In this document: in pieces, positions 18,431 through 27,251 of the stretch | How positions within the stretch are numbered: the stretch's first letter is position 1 | Layout: each line of letters opens with the position of its first letter | Source of the DNA: Candidatus Didemnitutus sp. | Lineage (GTDB): Bacteria; Verrucomicrobiota; Verrucomicrobiia; Opitutales; Opitutaceae | Length of the DNA: 64,000 nucleotides | Assembly: GCA_019634575.1 (NCBI GenBank) | Contig: JAHCAY010000001.1 | Span: 2,542,001 to 2,606,000, forward strand | Direction of reading: 5' to 3' | The notes under the pieces: generated by a model | Database searches by the model: none | What the model was told of the DNA's origin: nothing | What the model saw: the letters and a program-made list of their open reading frames with translations, nothing else | Translations under genes and position numbers: made by a program

Positions 18431-21400
18431 ATGCAGATAATTCCCCGGCTCCTTGGGCACGGTTTCCGTTCCCGGATGACCTTCGCCGTGCAGCTGTTGC
18501 TGATGGCGAGCTTCGTGGCCGCGGGCGCCGTCACCTACTACTTCGGACGCCGCGCCGAGGAGGCACACGTCTCCACCGTCGCGCGTCAGGCGCTCGTGCG
18601 CGCCTCGGCGCGGCTCACCGGCATCACCAGCGTCGCAGCCGCGCAACACGAGGTGCTGATGCGGGCCCTCCAGGCCAACGATGGGAAGACGCCCTTGCCC
18701 GAAGTGCTCAACGCGCTCGCCCCCTCCTTCGTCGCGCGTCCCACCTTGGCCTACGTCGGCATCGCCCGCGCGGAGAACGGCGAATACGCGATGCTCGAAC
18801 GCCGCACCGCCGGCGCCACCCTCCGGCATTACATCGTCCGCCCCGACGGCCATCGCGAGATCCACGTCTACGAACCCGACGCCGCCGGCCGCATGCACTT
18901 CCGCCGCACGCTGCCGTGGAACGGCTACGACCCGCGGACCCGCCCGTTCTACACCGACGCCCTCGCCGCCAACCGGCCGGTGTGGACGGACAGCTATCTT
19001 TTCCGCGACAACGAAAACCAACCCGCCACGCTCGGCGCAACCCTGGCCGCACCGTGGCGCGACGCGAGCGGCCGCCTCGTCGGCGTGACGGATGTGGATT
19101 TCGACACGCACTCGCTGTCGGTCTTCATGCAGGAGCTGCAACGCGACCTGCCCGGCCGCATCTTCGTCATGGAGAGTCGGCGCGACGGCACATTCCGCGC
19201 GGTCGCCCACTCCGACTACGTTTCCCGCGGCGACCTGCGCGCCGAGGATTTCCAACGCGAACCCGCCGTGCCCATCGTCGCCGAGTGGCTGCGCCGCACC
19301 GCCACCACGCCGCATCAGCTCGACGAATTGCTCCACTTCCAATTGAAGGACGAAGACTACGTCGCCGGCGTCGACCGGCTGCGCGGCGAGGGTGCCCCGC
19401 CCTGGACCGTCGCGATCGTGATGCCTCGCGCCGCAGTGGCTGCCGACCTCGAGTTTCAGCTCAAACTCTCGTGGATCACGCTGGGCCTGCTCGCCGTGGC
19501 GGCCGTCTTCGGCGTGCGCCTCATCACCCGCTCGCTCGCCTCCCCGCTCGCGCGCCTGACCGGCGAAGTCGCCAGCCTCGAGCCCAGCCTGGCGCGCGAT
19601 CGTCCGGCCAGCGAACAGGGCCCCGAGGAAATCGTGCGGCTCGCCCGCGCCTTCAACGATCTCGCGGCGCGCGTGCGCACACGGCAGGCGGAACTGGCCG
19701 CGGCGCGCGAGACCGCCGAGGAGAACGCCACGCGGCTCCGCCGCTCCAACCGCGCCCTCCGCCAGATCGCCCAGGCGATCGCTGGCCGCGATCACACCGA
19801 GTTCTGGCGTGAGAGCGTGCGCGCCTGCGCCGAGGCGCTCGACGTCTCGCGCGCCGCCATCTGGTTCCGCGAGCCCGGCAGCCCGGAACTGCGGCTGCTC
19901 GCCATGTGGGATTCAGCGACACAGAAGTTCATCGACAACGTCGTCATCGATACCGAGGCGCACCCGGAATACTGGCTCGCCCTCCAGCGCGACGGCCGGA
20001 TCGCCACCCACGACGCCGCGTGCGACGCGCGCACGGCCCGGCTGCACCGCGAGTGGCTCGCCCACCTGCCGCACGTCGCGCTGTTCGATTCGGCGATCCG
20101 CGTGCAAGGCGAGATCGCCGGCGTGTTCTCATTCCACCACCTGCAACCCGGACGGTCCTGGACCCACGAGGATGAAATCCTCGTGCTCGGCGCCGCCGAT
20201 CTCGTCGCGCTCGAACTGGAGCGCTCCGGCCGGCGCGCCCTCGAGGCGAGCGAGGCCGCGCGCGCGCAACGCCTCGCGCGCCAGCACCGCGCGCTCTCCC
20301 GCGCCGCCTTCAGTCCGGAGCTGCGCGGCGGCCAGCTCGCCGGCGCGTTTCGCGAGCTGTGCCTCGTCAGCACCGAGGCGCTGGATGTCGTGCGGGCGAG
20401 CGTGTGGCTGGTGCGCCCGGGCGAAAACCGCCTCTGGCTGATGAACGAACACGACCTCGTCCGCGGCGGGCACACGCAGGGCGCGCAAATCGAACTCGCC
20501 CAGATCGCCGGCTACTGGTCCGCGCTCGCCACCGGGCGGCGCGTCGCCGCGGCGGACGCGCTGCACGATCCGCGCACCGTGGAGCTCGTCGCCGGCCGCC
20601 TCCAGCCGCGCGGCGTGGCGGCGTTGCTCGACGCCGGCATCTTCTCGCGCGGCGAGCTGGTCGGCGTCGTCTGCTTCGAACACGCCTCCGGCACGCGCAC
20701 CTGGGAACCCGAGGAGGAAATCTTCGCCTCCGCGATCGCCGATCTCGCCGCCCTGGCGCTCGAAGCCTCCGCGCGCCAGCTCGCCGAGGACGAGATGGAG
20801 CGCTCCCGCCGCCGCCTCCAACTGCTGATCGACGGCACGCCGCTCGCCGCCATCGACTGGAACCGCCAGCTGCGCATCATCGGCTGGAACCCGGCCGCCG
20901 AACGCCTGTTCGGCCGCCCGCGCGACGAAGTCCTCGGCTTGGACGGTTTCTGGATGGTGGCCGAGCACGACCGCGCGCGCCTCAGCGGCGCGTGGCGGGA
21001 ATTGCTCGCGGGCCGCGCCTACTTCGTGACCCGTTTCGAGAACTGCCGCGCCGACGGCGCGACCGTGATCTGCGATTGGCACAACACGCTCCTGCGCGAC
21101 GTCGACGGCGAGATCATGGGCGTCACCTCGCTCGTCGAGGACGTCACCGACCGTGTCCGCGCGGAGGAGCAGATCCGCCAGCTGAACGCGAACCTCGAGG
21201 CCCGCGTCACCGCCCGCACCGCCGAGCTCGCCGCGGCCAACGACAAGCTCAAGGAACTCGACCGGCTCAAATCCGAGTTCCTCGCCACCATGAGCCACGA
21301 GCTGCGCACGCCGCTGAACTCGATCATCGGCTTCACCGGCATCCTGAAGGAAGGCATGGCCGGTCCGGTGAACGACGAGCAGCGCAAGCAGCTCGCGCTC

Positions 21401-21988
21401 GTCTACGGCTCCGCGCGCCACCTGCTCTCGCTCATCAACGACCTGCTCGACCTCTCGCGCATCGAGGCCGGCCGCCTGCAACTCGAGGCGAAGGAGTTCC
21501 CCGCCGGCGCCGTGCTGCGCGAGTGCGTCGAATCGCTCGCCCCGATGGTGCGCCTGAAGGCGCTCGAGTGCCGCGTCGACGATCGCGCGCCCGGACTCGT
21601 GCTGCGCAGCGACCGGAAGCGTTTCCTCCAGATCGTGATGAACCTCGCCAACAATGCCGTGAAGTTCACCGAGCGCGGCAGCGTGGTCATCACGCTCGAG
21701 CGCGCGGACGACGGCGCGCTGTTGCGCGTCACCGACACCGGCCCCGGCATCGACGCCGAGGCGCAGGCGCGGCTGTTCCGCGCATTCAGCCAGCTCGACG
21801 GCTCCGCGCGCCGCCACCACGAGGGCACCGGCCTTGGCCTCTACCTCTGCCGCAAGCTCGCGCATCTGCTCGGCGGCGAAATCGGCGTGGAGAGCGAAGT
21901 CGGCCGCGGCTCATCGTTCTGGGTGCGGCTGCCGCTGGTGGCACCCTTCGCCGGCCGCACCGACAACAGCATTCCCCCGTGGTCATGA
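18431..21988 (+). CDS. Membrane sensor histidine kinase (CACHE-HAMP-GAF-GAF-PAS-HisKA-HATPase)
   Basis: The protein has 1185 residues. One membrane segment (about 16-37) and a second (about 345-363) bracket a 300-residue periplasmic domain of dCACHE type. A HAMP linker, two GAF-like domains (about 450-600 and 630-790), a PAS domain (about 800-915, IDWNRQLRIIGWNPAAERLFG) and a coiled coil follow. The kinase core has phosphoacceptor His956 in FLATMSHELRTPLNSI, N-box near 1068 (NLANNAVKF), G1 DTGPGID and G2 GTGLGL. It senses an extracytoplasmic small molecule, probably integrated with cytoplasmic cues. It has no receiver of its own; its stop overlaps the start of a lone receiver gene (ATGA), which is its likely partner. 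Confidence 0.92.
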   Translation: MQIIPRLLGHGFRSRMTFAVQLLLMASFVAAGAVTYYFGRRAEEAHVSTVARQALVRASARLTGITSVAAAQHEVLMRALQANDGKTPLPEVLNALAPSFVARPTLAYVGIARAENGEYAMLERRTAGATLRHYIVRPDGHREIHVYEPDAAGRMHFRRTLPWNGYDPRTRPFYTDALAANRPVWTDSYLFRDNENQPATLGATLAAPWRDASGRLVGVTDVDFDTHSLSVFMQELQRDLPGRIFVMESRRDGTFRAVAHSDYVSRGDLRAEDFQREPAVPIVAEWLRRTATTPHQLDELLHFQLKDEDYVAGVDRLRGEGAPPWTVAIVMPRAAVAADLEFQLKLSWITLGLLAVAAVFGVRLITRSLASPLARLTGEVASLEPSLARDRPASEQGPEEIVRLARAFNDLAARVRTRQAELAAARETAEENATRLRRSNRALRQIAQAIAGRDHTEFWRESVRACAEALDVSRAAIWFREPGSPELRLLAMWDSATQKFIDNVVIDTEAHPEYWLALQRDGRIATHDAACDARTARLHREWLAHLPHVALFDSAIRVQGEIAGVFSFHHLQPGRSWTHEDEILVLGAADLVALELERSGRRALEASEAARAQRLARQHRALSRAAFSPELRGGQLAGAFRELCLVSTEALDVVRASVWLVRPGENRLWLMNEHDLVRGGHTQGAQIELAQIAGYWSALATGRRVAAADALHDPRTVELVAGRLQPRGVAALLDAGIFSRGELVGVVCFEHASGTRTWEPEEEIFASAIADLAALALEASARQLAEDEMERSRRRLQLLIDGTPLAAIDWNRQLRIIGWNPAAERLFGRPRDEVLGLDGFWMVAEHDRARLSGAWRELLAGRAYFVTRFENCRADGATVICDWHNTLLRDVDGEIMGVTSLVEDVTDRVRAEEQIRQLNANLEARVTARTAELAAANDKLKELDRLKSEFLATMSHELRTPLNSIIGFTGILKEGMAGPVNDEQRKQLALVYGSARHLLSLINDLLDLSRIEAGRLQLEAKEFPAGAVLRECVESLAPMVRLKALECRVDDRAPGLVLRSDRKRFLQIVMNLANNAVKFTERGSVVITLERADDGALLRVTDTGPGIDAEAQARLFRAFSQLDGSARRHHEGTGLGLYLCRKLAHLLGGEIGVESEVGRGSSFWVRLPLVAPFAGRTDNSIPPWS

Positions 21989-22362
21989 AACCCCGCGTGC
22001 TCCTCGTCGAAGACAACCCGGCCAACGTCTACCTCGCGACGTTCCTGCTCGAGCAGCACGGCTTCCACGTCGACCTCGCCCGCAACGGCGTCGAGTGCCT
22101 CGCCCGCGTGCGCGCCGGCCCGCCACCCGCCGTCGTGCTCATGGATTTGCAGATGCCGATCATGGACGGCTACGAGACGGCGCGCGAACTGCTCGCCGAT
22201 CCGGAGACCGCCGTCCTGCCGCTCGTCGCCGTGACCGCCTACGCCATGGCCGGCGACCGCGAGAAGGCCCTCGCGATCGGCTTCCGCGATTACATCGAGA
22301 AACCCTTCGATCCGCTCACCTTCGCGTCGCGCGTCGCGGCGCACCTGCCCTCCCCCGCATGA
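21985..22362 (+). CDS. Single-domain response regulator (CheY-like receiver)
   Basis: 125 residues make up one receiver domain: acidic pocket VEDN (8-11), phosphoacceptor Asp54 in VVLMDLQMPIMDG, switch Thr84 and conserved Lys106 in YIEKPF. There is no output domain, so it passes phosphate to, or competes for it with, another protein. The start overlaps the stop of the upstream kinase by 4 bp, and its own stop overlaps the next hybrid kinase in the same way. It most resembles the intermediate receivers of hybrid phosphorelays that have become separate genes. Confidence 0.92.
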   Translation: MKPRVLLVEDNPANVYLATFLLEQHGFHVDLARNGVECLARVRAGPPPAVVLMDLQMPIMDGYETARELLADPETAVLPLVAVTAYAMAGDREKALAIGFRDYIEKPFDPLTFASRVAAHLPSPA

Positions 22363-24437
22363 AAATCCTCATCGCCGACGATCTCGCCCAGAATCGCTAC
22401 ATGCTCGAGCAGCTGCTCACGGCCTCGGGACACCGCTGCGTGTCCGTCGCGCACGGCCGCGAGGGACTGGACCGCCTGCGCGCGGAGAGCTTCGACGTCA
22501 TCGTCTCCGACATCCTCATGCCGGTGATGGACGGCTTCCAATTCTGCCGCGAGGTGAAGTCCGATGCCGCGTTGCGCGCGGTGCCGTTCCTCTTCTACAC
22601 CGCCACCTACACCGGGTCGGCCGACATCGAGTTCGGCCTGCAACTCGGCGCCGCCGCCTACCTGCTCAAGCCCGCCGAGCCCGAGGCGATCCTCGCCGCG
22701 TTGAACAACCTCGCCGCACCGGCCGCCGCCGCCACGCCGCCGCCCGCCGATCCGGCCGACTATCTCGCGCAATACAACGCCCGCCTCGTGCAGAAGCTCG
22801 AGAGCAAGATGCATGAACTCGAGCGCGCCAACGCCGAGCTGCTCCGCACCAACCTCGCCCTCAGCGAGGAAGTCGGCCGCCGCCGCGCCGCCGAGCGCAG
22901 CGCCCGCGCCGCCTCCGCGCTCCAACTCGCCACGCTCGAAAGCACCGCGGACGGCATCCTCGCCGTCGACGCGCGCGGCCGCATTATCGCGTGGAACCGG
23001 AGCTTCGCCGAACTGTGGGGCCTGCCCGCGACGGAGCTTCCGACCACGTCGTTCTCCACGCTGGTGGCAAACCTGTGCGCGCAGGCGGCCGATCCCGGCG
23101 CGTGCGCCCTGGCTTGGCGCGAGCACGCCGTCGGCGGCGATGCCGTCGGTCCGGAAACGATCTGGCTCGCCGACGGCCGCGTCTTCGAACGCCTCTGCCG
23201 CCCGCTCGCCGGCGACGACACCGGCCCGGGGCGCGTCTGGACGTTCCGCGACGTCACCGAGCGGCATCGGGCCGAGGCGCACGAGCGCGCGCTCCAATCG
23301 CAGTTGTTCGAACTCCAGAAAATGGAGGCGCTCGGCGTGCTCGCCGGCGGTGTCGCCCACGATTTCAACAACATCCTGACCGCGATCATCGGCCAGACCT
23401 CGCTCGCCCTCTCGCAACTCGACCAGCCGCAGCAGGCCCAGCCGGCGCTCACCGCCGTCCTGAAGGCCAGCGAACGCGCCACCGATCTCGTGCGCCAGAT
23501 CCTCGCCTTCTCGCGCCGGCAGGAGCCCGTCCGGCAGGTTTTCGCGGTCAGCGACGTCGTCACCGACGCGCTGAAACTCGCCGGCCCCACGCTCCCCGCC
23601 GGCATCCAACTCTCGGTCGACCTCGCGCCCGACATCCCCGATGTGCGCGTGGATGCCACGCAGATGCATCAGGTGCTGATGAACCTCATCACGAACGCCA
23701 ACCACGCCATGAAGGGCCAGGGCCAGATCCGCGTCACCGCCCGGAGCGCGACGATGACGGAGGACGACGTGGTGGACATCCGGCCCGGCCGCTACGCCGT
23801 CCTGTCCATCGGCGACACCGGCCCGGGCATCGAACCACGCCTGCAACGCCGGATCTTCGAGCCGTTTTTCACCACCAAGCCCGCCGGCCAGGGCACCGGT
23901 CTCGGCCTCGCCGTGGTCCACGGCATCATCACGAGCTACGGCGGTCACGTCGAAGTGCGCAGCACGCCGGGCACGGGCGCGGAATTTCTCCTCTACCTGC
24001 CGGCGGCGGATTGCCACGCGCAGGAACTCAAGCCGGCGCCCGCCGGCGCATTGCTGCTCGGCGCGGGGCAGACGATCCTCGTCGCCGAAGACGATCGCCA
24101 GGTGCGCGACCTGGTCGAAGCCGTGCTGGTGAGAATCGGTTATCATCCCGTGGTGTGCTCGTCGGCCGAGGAGGCGCTGCTGAAATTCTCGACCGCTCCC
24201 GGGAGCTTCGCCGCGCTGCTGACGGATCTCTCGATGGGCGGCATGAGCGGCATCGCGCTCGCGCGCAAAGTGCGCCAGCAGCGCCCGCGCCTGCCCATCG
24301 TGCTCATGACCGGCTACCTGTCGTTCGAGGAGTTCGACGAGGAGCAGCCCGACAAGGATTTCGAACTGCTGATGAAGCCCTGCTCGCCGCAATCGCTCAG
24401 CGTCGCGCTGGCCCGCGCATTGCAGGTCGCGCCGTAG
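22359..24437 (+). CDS. Hybrid histidine kinase (REC-PAS-HisKA-HATPase-REC)
   Basis: 692 residues with no membrane segments. The N-terminal receiver has phosphoacceptor Asp51 (VIVSDILMPVMDG). A coiled coil (about 145-190) leads to a PAS domain (about 195-305, GILAVDARGRIIAWNRSF). The dimerisation helix has His334 in GGVAHDFNNIL, characteristic of NtrB-like/HisKA_4-type kinases. An ATPase domain (DTGPGIE, FFTTK, GTGLGL) and a C-terminal receiver with Asp623 (LLTDLSMGGMSG) follow. A cytoplasmic kinase controlled by an N-terminal receiver fits a relay in which the membrane kinase upstream feeds it. No DNA-binding output is encoded nearby, so the target is unknown. Confidence 0.92.
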   Translation: MKILIADDLAQNRYMLEQLLTASGHRCVSVAHGREGLDRLRAESFDVIVSDILMPVMDGFQFCREVKSDAALRAVPFLFYTATYTGSADIEFGLQLGAAAYLLKPAEPEAILAALNNLAAPAAAATPPPADPADYLAQYNARLVQKLESKMHELERANAELLRTNLALSEEVGRRRAAERSARAASALQLATLESTADGILAVDARGRIIAWNRSFAELWGLPATELPTTSFSTLVANLCAQAADPGACALAWREHAVGGDAVGPETIWLADGRVFERLCRPLAGDDTGPGRVWTFRDVTERHRAEAHERALQSQLFELQKMEALGVLAGGVAHDFNNILTAIIGQTSLALSQLDQPQQAQPALTAVLKASERATDLVRQILAFSRRQEPVRQVFAVSDVVTDALKLAGPTLPAGIQLSVDLAPDIPDVRVDATQMHQVLMNLITNANHAMKGQGQIRVTARSATMTEDDVVDIRPGRYAVLSIGDTGPGIEPRLQRRIFEPFFTTKPAGQGTGLGLAVVHGIITSYGGHVEVRSTPGTGAEFLLYLPAADCHAQELKPAPAGALLLGAGQTILVAEDDRQVRDLVEAVLVRIGYHPVVCSSAEEALLKFSTAPGSFAALLTDLSMGGMSGIALARKVRQQRPRLPIVLMTGYLSFEEFDEEQPDKDFELLMKPCSPQSLSVALARALQVAP

Positions 24438-24439
24438 GA

Positions 24440-24464
24440 TGAACGGGAATTCATTCCGCGTTCA
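24440..24464. promoter_or_regulatory. Imperfect inverted repeat upstream of the yceI-like gene
   Basis: TGAACGGGAAT (24440-24450) is mirrored by ATTCCGCGTTCA (24453-24464) around a 2-bp centre, with one extra base in the right arm. It lies about 35 bp before the ATG of the first operon gene and has no T-tract, so an operator, for example for the OmpR-type regulator encoded downstream, is more likely than a terminator. Confidence 0.4.
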
Positions 24465-24499
24465 AACGACGTTCATTTCACCCCGCTAGGCTTTCCGGG

Positions 24500-25051
24500 A
24501 TGAAATCGCGTCTCCTTCTCCTCCTCGCCTTCGCCCTCGGTGCGAACGGACTGATCGCCGCCAACCACGCCGTCCAATTCGACCCCGCCCAATCCACCGT
24601 CGACGTCACCGTCAAGGCCACCATCGACTCGTTCACCGGCAAGCTCGCCGCCTACGAGCTCACGGGCGCCGCCGACGACAGCGGGCACATTGTCGCCGCG
24701 CGGCTGTCGTTTCACTTCCGCGACGTCCTTACGGGAAAACCGAAACGCGACGCCGCCATGCACGAATGGCAACACACCGACCAATTTCCCGACGCGAGCT
24801 TCGAGCTCACCGCCGTCACCACGGCGGCCGACGGATCGTCGCACGCCAGCGGCAAGCTCACCTTCCACGGCGTGACCCGCGAGCTGGACTTCCCGGTCAC
24901 CGTCGCCCACGCGGGCGCGACCTACGCGATCGACGGCGAGGCGCCGATCGACACCCGTGAATTCGGCCTGCCAATCATCCGCATGATGGGACTGCTCAAA
25001 GTCGACCCGGTGGTGCGCGTGCGCTTCCACTTCCAAGGCAAACTCGCATGA
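24500..25051 (+). CDS. YceI-family secreted lipocalin-like protein
   Basis: 183 residues with a signal peptide (hydrophobic core RLLLLLAFALGANGLIA), then the YceI pattern VQFDPAQSTVDVTVKATIDSF, an acidic/His stretch near MHEWQHTDQFPDASFE, and the closing strands VVRVRFHFQGKLA. YceI proteins are eight-stranded lipocalin-like barrels; the Thermus homologue binds a polyisoprenoid in its cavity. The gene is first in a six-gene operon and overlaps the next gene, a prenyl diphosphate synthase, by 4 bp. This makes a periplasmic isoprenoid carrier for the respiratory proteins encoded behind it a reasonable inference. Confidence 0.9.
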   Translation: MKSRLLLLLAFALGANGLIAANHAVQFDPAQSTVDVTVKATIDSFTGKLAAYELTGAADDSGHIVAARLSFHFRDVLTGKPKRDAAMHEWQHTDQFPDASFELTAVTTAADGSSHASGKLTFHGVTRELDFPVTVAHAGATYAIDGEAPIDTREFGLPIIRMMGLLKVDPVVRVRFHFQGKLA

Positions 25052-25980
25052 CGCGCCGGACTCCCGCGTCCTCCCGCAGCCCGGAGCGCGCCCTGCGGGC
25101 GGCGCTGCACCGGCATCTGCCGACGTCGGCCGGCGATGAGCGCGGGCTGCGCGCGGCGTTGCGGCAGGGGGCGGAGCATCCGGGCAAACTCGTGCGCGGC
25201 TGCGCCGTGCTCGTCGCCGCGCGCCATCACGGCTGGCCGCTCCGGCGCGCCGCGCAGCTCGCCGTCGCGATCGAATATTTCCACACCGCCTCGCTGCTGC
25301 TCGACGACCTCCCCTGCATGGACGACGCGACGGTCCGCCGCGGCCGCACCTGCGTGCACCGCCTCCACGGCGAAGCCACCGCCATCCTCGCCGCACTGGC
25401 GCTGATCAACCGCGCCTACGCGCTGACGCACGCCGCGCTGGCCGCCGCGCCCGCTGCGGTGCGCCGGCGCGCGACCGCCCTGCTCGACCGCGCGCTCGGG
25501 CCGCACGGACTTGTCGGCGGCCAGGCGCTCGATCTCGCCTTCGCCGGCTCGACGCGCTCCGCCGCGCTGGTGAGCCGCATCGCCGCCCGGAAAACCGGGG
25601 CGCTGTTCTCGCTCGCCGTGCTGCTGCCGGCCGAGCTGGCGCGGCCCACGCGCCGCGAACGCCGGGCGCTGAATGCGCTGTGCGTGTATTGGGGCCAGGC
25701 CTATCAAATCGCCGACGACCTCGCCGATCTCGCCGTGGAGCAGGCGGCGCCCGAGAAGACCCGCGGGCGCGACCGTCAGCTCGCGCGGCCGAATCTCGGC
25801 CTCGCCCTCGGCGGCGCACGCGCCGTCGCCCGCCTCGCGCGGCTGCGCGGTCAGGCGGAACAGGCCTTGCGCACGCTGCAAACGCTCGGCCCGGCGCGGT
25901 GGAGTTATTTGGCAAACCTGAACGCGGCACTCCTGCGGCGGCACCGCTGCGGCGTGGACCTCCAGCACTGCGCGGCGTGA
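25048..25980 (+). CDS. Short-chain polyprenyl diphosphate synthase (FPP/GGPP synthase-like)
   Basis: 310 residues of the trans-isoprenyl diphosphate synthase family. The first aspartate-rich motif is DDLPCMDDATVRRG, of the bacterial IspA (DDxxxxD) type, and the second is YQIADDLADL. The diphosphate-binding region HPGKLVRG (near residue 50) replaces the usual GKRLRP but keeps Lys and Arg. It condenses isopentenyl diphosphate with an allylic diphosphate in the cytoplasm; residues before the first motif (AIEYFHTASLLLDD) do not settle chain length. A dedicated copy inside a respiratory operon suggests supply of a prenyl group for a heme side chain, a quinone or the ligand of the YceI protein. 4-bp overlaps link it to both neighbours. 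Confidence 0.88.
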   Translation: MTRRTPASSRSPERALRAALHRHLPTSAGDERGLRAALRQGAEHPGKLVRGCAVLVAARHHGWPLRRAAQLAVAIEYFHTASLLLDDLPCMDDATVRRGRTCVHRLHGEATAILAALALINRAYALTHAALAAAPAAVRRRATALLDRALGPHGLVGGQALDLAFAGSTRSAALVSRIAARKTGALFSLAVLLPAELARPTRRERRALNALCVYWGQAYQIADDLADLAVEQAAPEKTRGRDRQLARPNLGLALGGARAVARLARLRGQAEQALRTLQTLGPARWSYLANLNAALLRRHRCGVDLQHCAA

Positions 25981-27251
25981 TTCACGGCGCGAACGGTGCG
26001 ATGCCCGCCCGGGACGAAGCTCCGTCCCCTGCTCTGGCGCGCCTCGTGGCGCGGCACAGCTACGGCTGGCTCGTCGCGGCCAATCTCGTCGGCGTCTGGC
26101 TGGCCATCGCACTGGTCTGGCCCGCCGCGGGCGACGCGCTCGTGCCGCTGACGTATGGGCGCTGGGTGCCGCTGCATCTCGACTGGCAGCTCTACGGCTG
26201 GTGCTCGCTGCCGATCGTCGGCGCGCTGCTGGCGTGGTGTTCCGCGCCGGCCGACGGGCGCGCGCTCGCGCCCGCGCGCCTCGCGCTCACGGGCTGGTCG
26301 CTCGTTCTCGCGCTGGGCGGGCTGACGTGGCTCGGCGGCGGCGTGAGCGGGAAATTGTTTCTCGACTGGGCGGGCAGCGCCCGGCCGTTGCTGCCCGCAG
26401 CGATGCTCGTGCTGTGGGGCGTGCTGGCGCGCCTGACGGCGGGCGCGTGGAACGGGTTCTCCCCCGCCGGTCGCGCGCTCCGCGCGCTCGTGCTGGCAGC
26501 GCTTCTGCCGGTTCCCGCGGTGCTGTTTTGGTCGACGGGTCGCGAAGTCTATCCGGCCGTGAATCCCGACAGCGGCGGCGCGACCGGCGCGGCGTTGCTC
26601 GGGTCGACGCTGGGCATCGTGGCGATCTTCCTGCTGCTGCCGCATCTGCTCCGACTCGCGCCGCGCGGCGCGGCGGTTTGGCGCGGAGCGGTCATCGGCA
26701 TGCTCGGCGCGAGCGGATTGGCGTTCGCCGCCATCGACCACGGCAACACGTCGCATCACGCTTTCGCGCAGATCGTCGCGCTGGGTTTGCTGGGACTCTG
26801 GATTCCGTTGCTCGGCGTCTACTGGCGCGGCTTCGACTGGCCGCCGGCGGCGCGCGCGTGGATGGCGGCGGCACTCGCGTGGTGGGCGCTGCTGATCGTG
26901 AGCGGTTGGGTGACGTTCCTGCCCGGCGTCTCCGAGGCGCTGAAGTTCACCCACGGCCTCGTCGGCCACGCGCACCTGGCGATGGCGGGCGTCGTGACCA
27001 GCGTGAACGGGATGATTCTCGCCGCGCTCACACGGCAGGCGGTCGACCGGGGCTCGTTCTGGCGCTGGCACGCCGGTTGCGGCGTCTACGTGGTCGCGAC
27101 GCTCGTGCTCGGCGCGCTGGAGACGGAGCGCAGCGGCGAACTTTTCCGCAGCGCGAATTGGACCCAGGCGCTGCTCGGGCTGCGCCTGATCGGCGGCCTG
27201 TCGATGCTCGACGCGTCCGGGCGATGGCTGCGCGACGCCTGGAAACCATGA
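25977..27251 (+). CDS. Divergent heme-copper oxidase subunit I (CcoN-like)
   Basis: 424 residues with about eleven to twelve hydrophobic helices. Recognisable heme-copper oxidase features are HLDWQLYGW early (low-spin heme His region), a His pair in NTSHHAFAQ, and THGLVGHAHLAMAG near the end (paired axial heme ligands, as in CcoN AHAH). The helix that normally carries W-(Y/V)-GHN with the third CuB His reads SGGATGAALLGSTLG instead, so one copper ligand appears to be lost. I started at GTG 25977, which gives the same 4-bp overlap seen through the operon; ATG 26001 is the alternative. It is probably the membrane core of a reduced cbb3-like complex with the di-heme protein next to it; oxygen reduction is doubtful. 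Confidence 0.8.
   Translation: MIHGANGAMPARDEAPSPALARLVARHSYGWLVAANLVGVWLAIALVWPAAGDALVPLTYGRWVPLHLDWQLYGWCSLPIVGALLAWCSAPADGRALAPARLALTGWSLVLALGGLTWLGGGVSGKLFLDWAGSARPLLPAAMLVLWGVLARLTAGAWNGFSPAGRALRALVLAALLPVPAVLFWSTGREVYPAVNPDSGGATGAALLGSTLGIVAIFLLLPHLLRLAPRGAAVWRGAVIGMLGASGLAFAAIDHGNTSHHAFAQIVALGLLGLWIPLLGVYWRGFDWPPAARAWMAAALAWWALLIVSGWVTFLPGVSEALKFTHGLVGHAHLAMAGVVTSVNGMILAALTRQAVDRGSFWRWHAGCGVYVVATLVLGALETERSGELFRSANWTQALLGLRLIGGLSMLDASGRWLRDAWKP

Noticed and set aside
20129..24392. Long minus-strand frames (578 and 700 codons) opposite the kinases
   Set aside because: They are mirror frames of clearly coding kinase genes and show low-complexity Ala/Arg/Glu/Gly peptides.
24440..24464. 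Terminator of the hybrid kinase gene
   Set aside because: The hairpin has no T-tract on either strand; a regulatory site is more likely.
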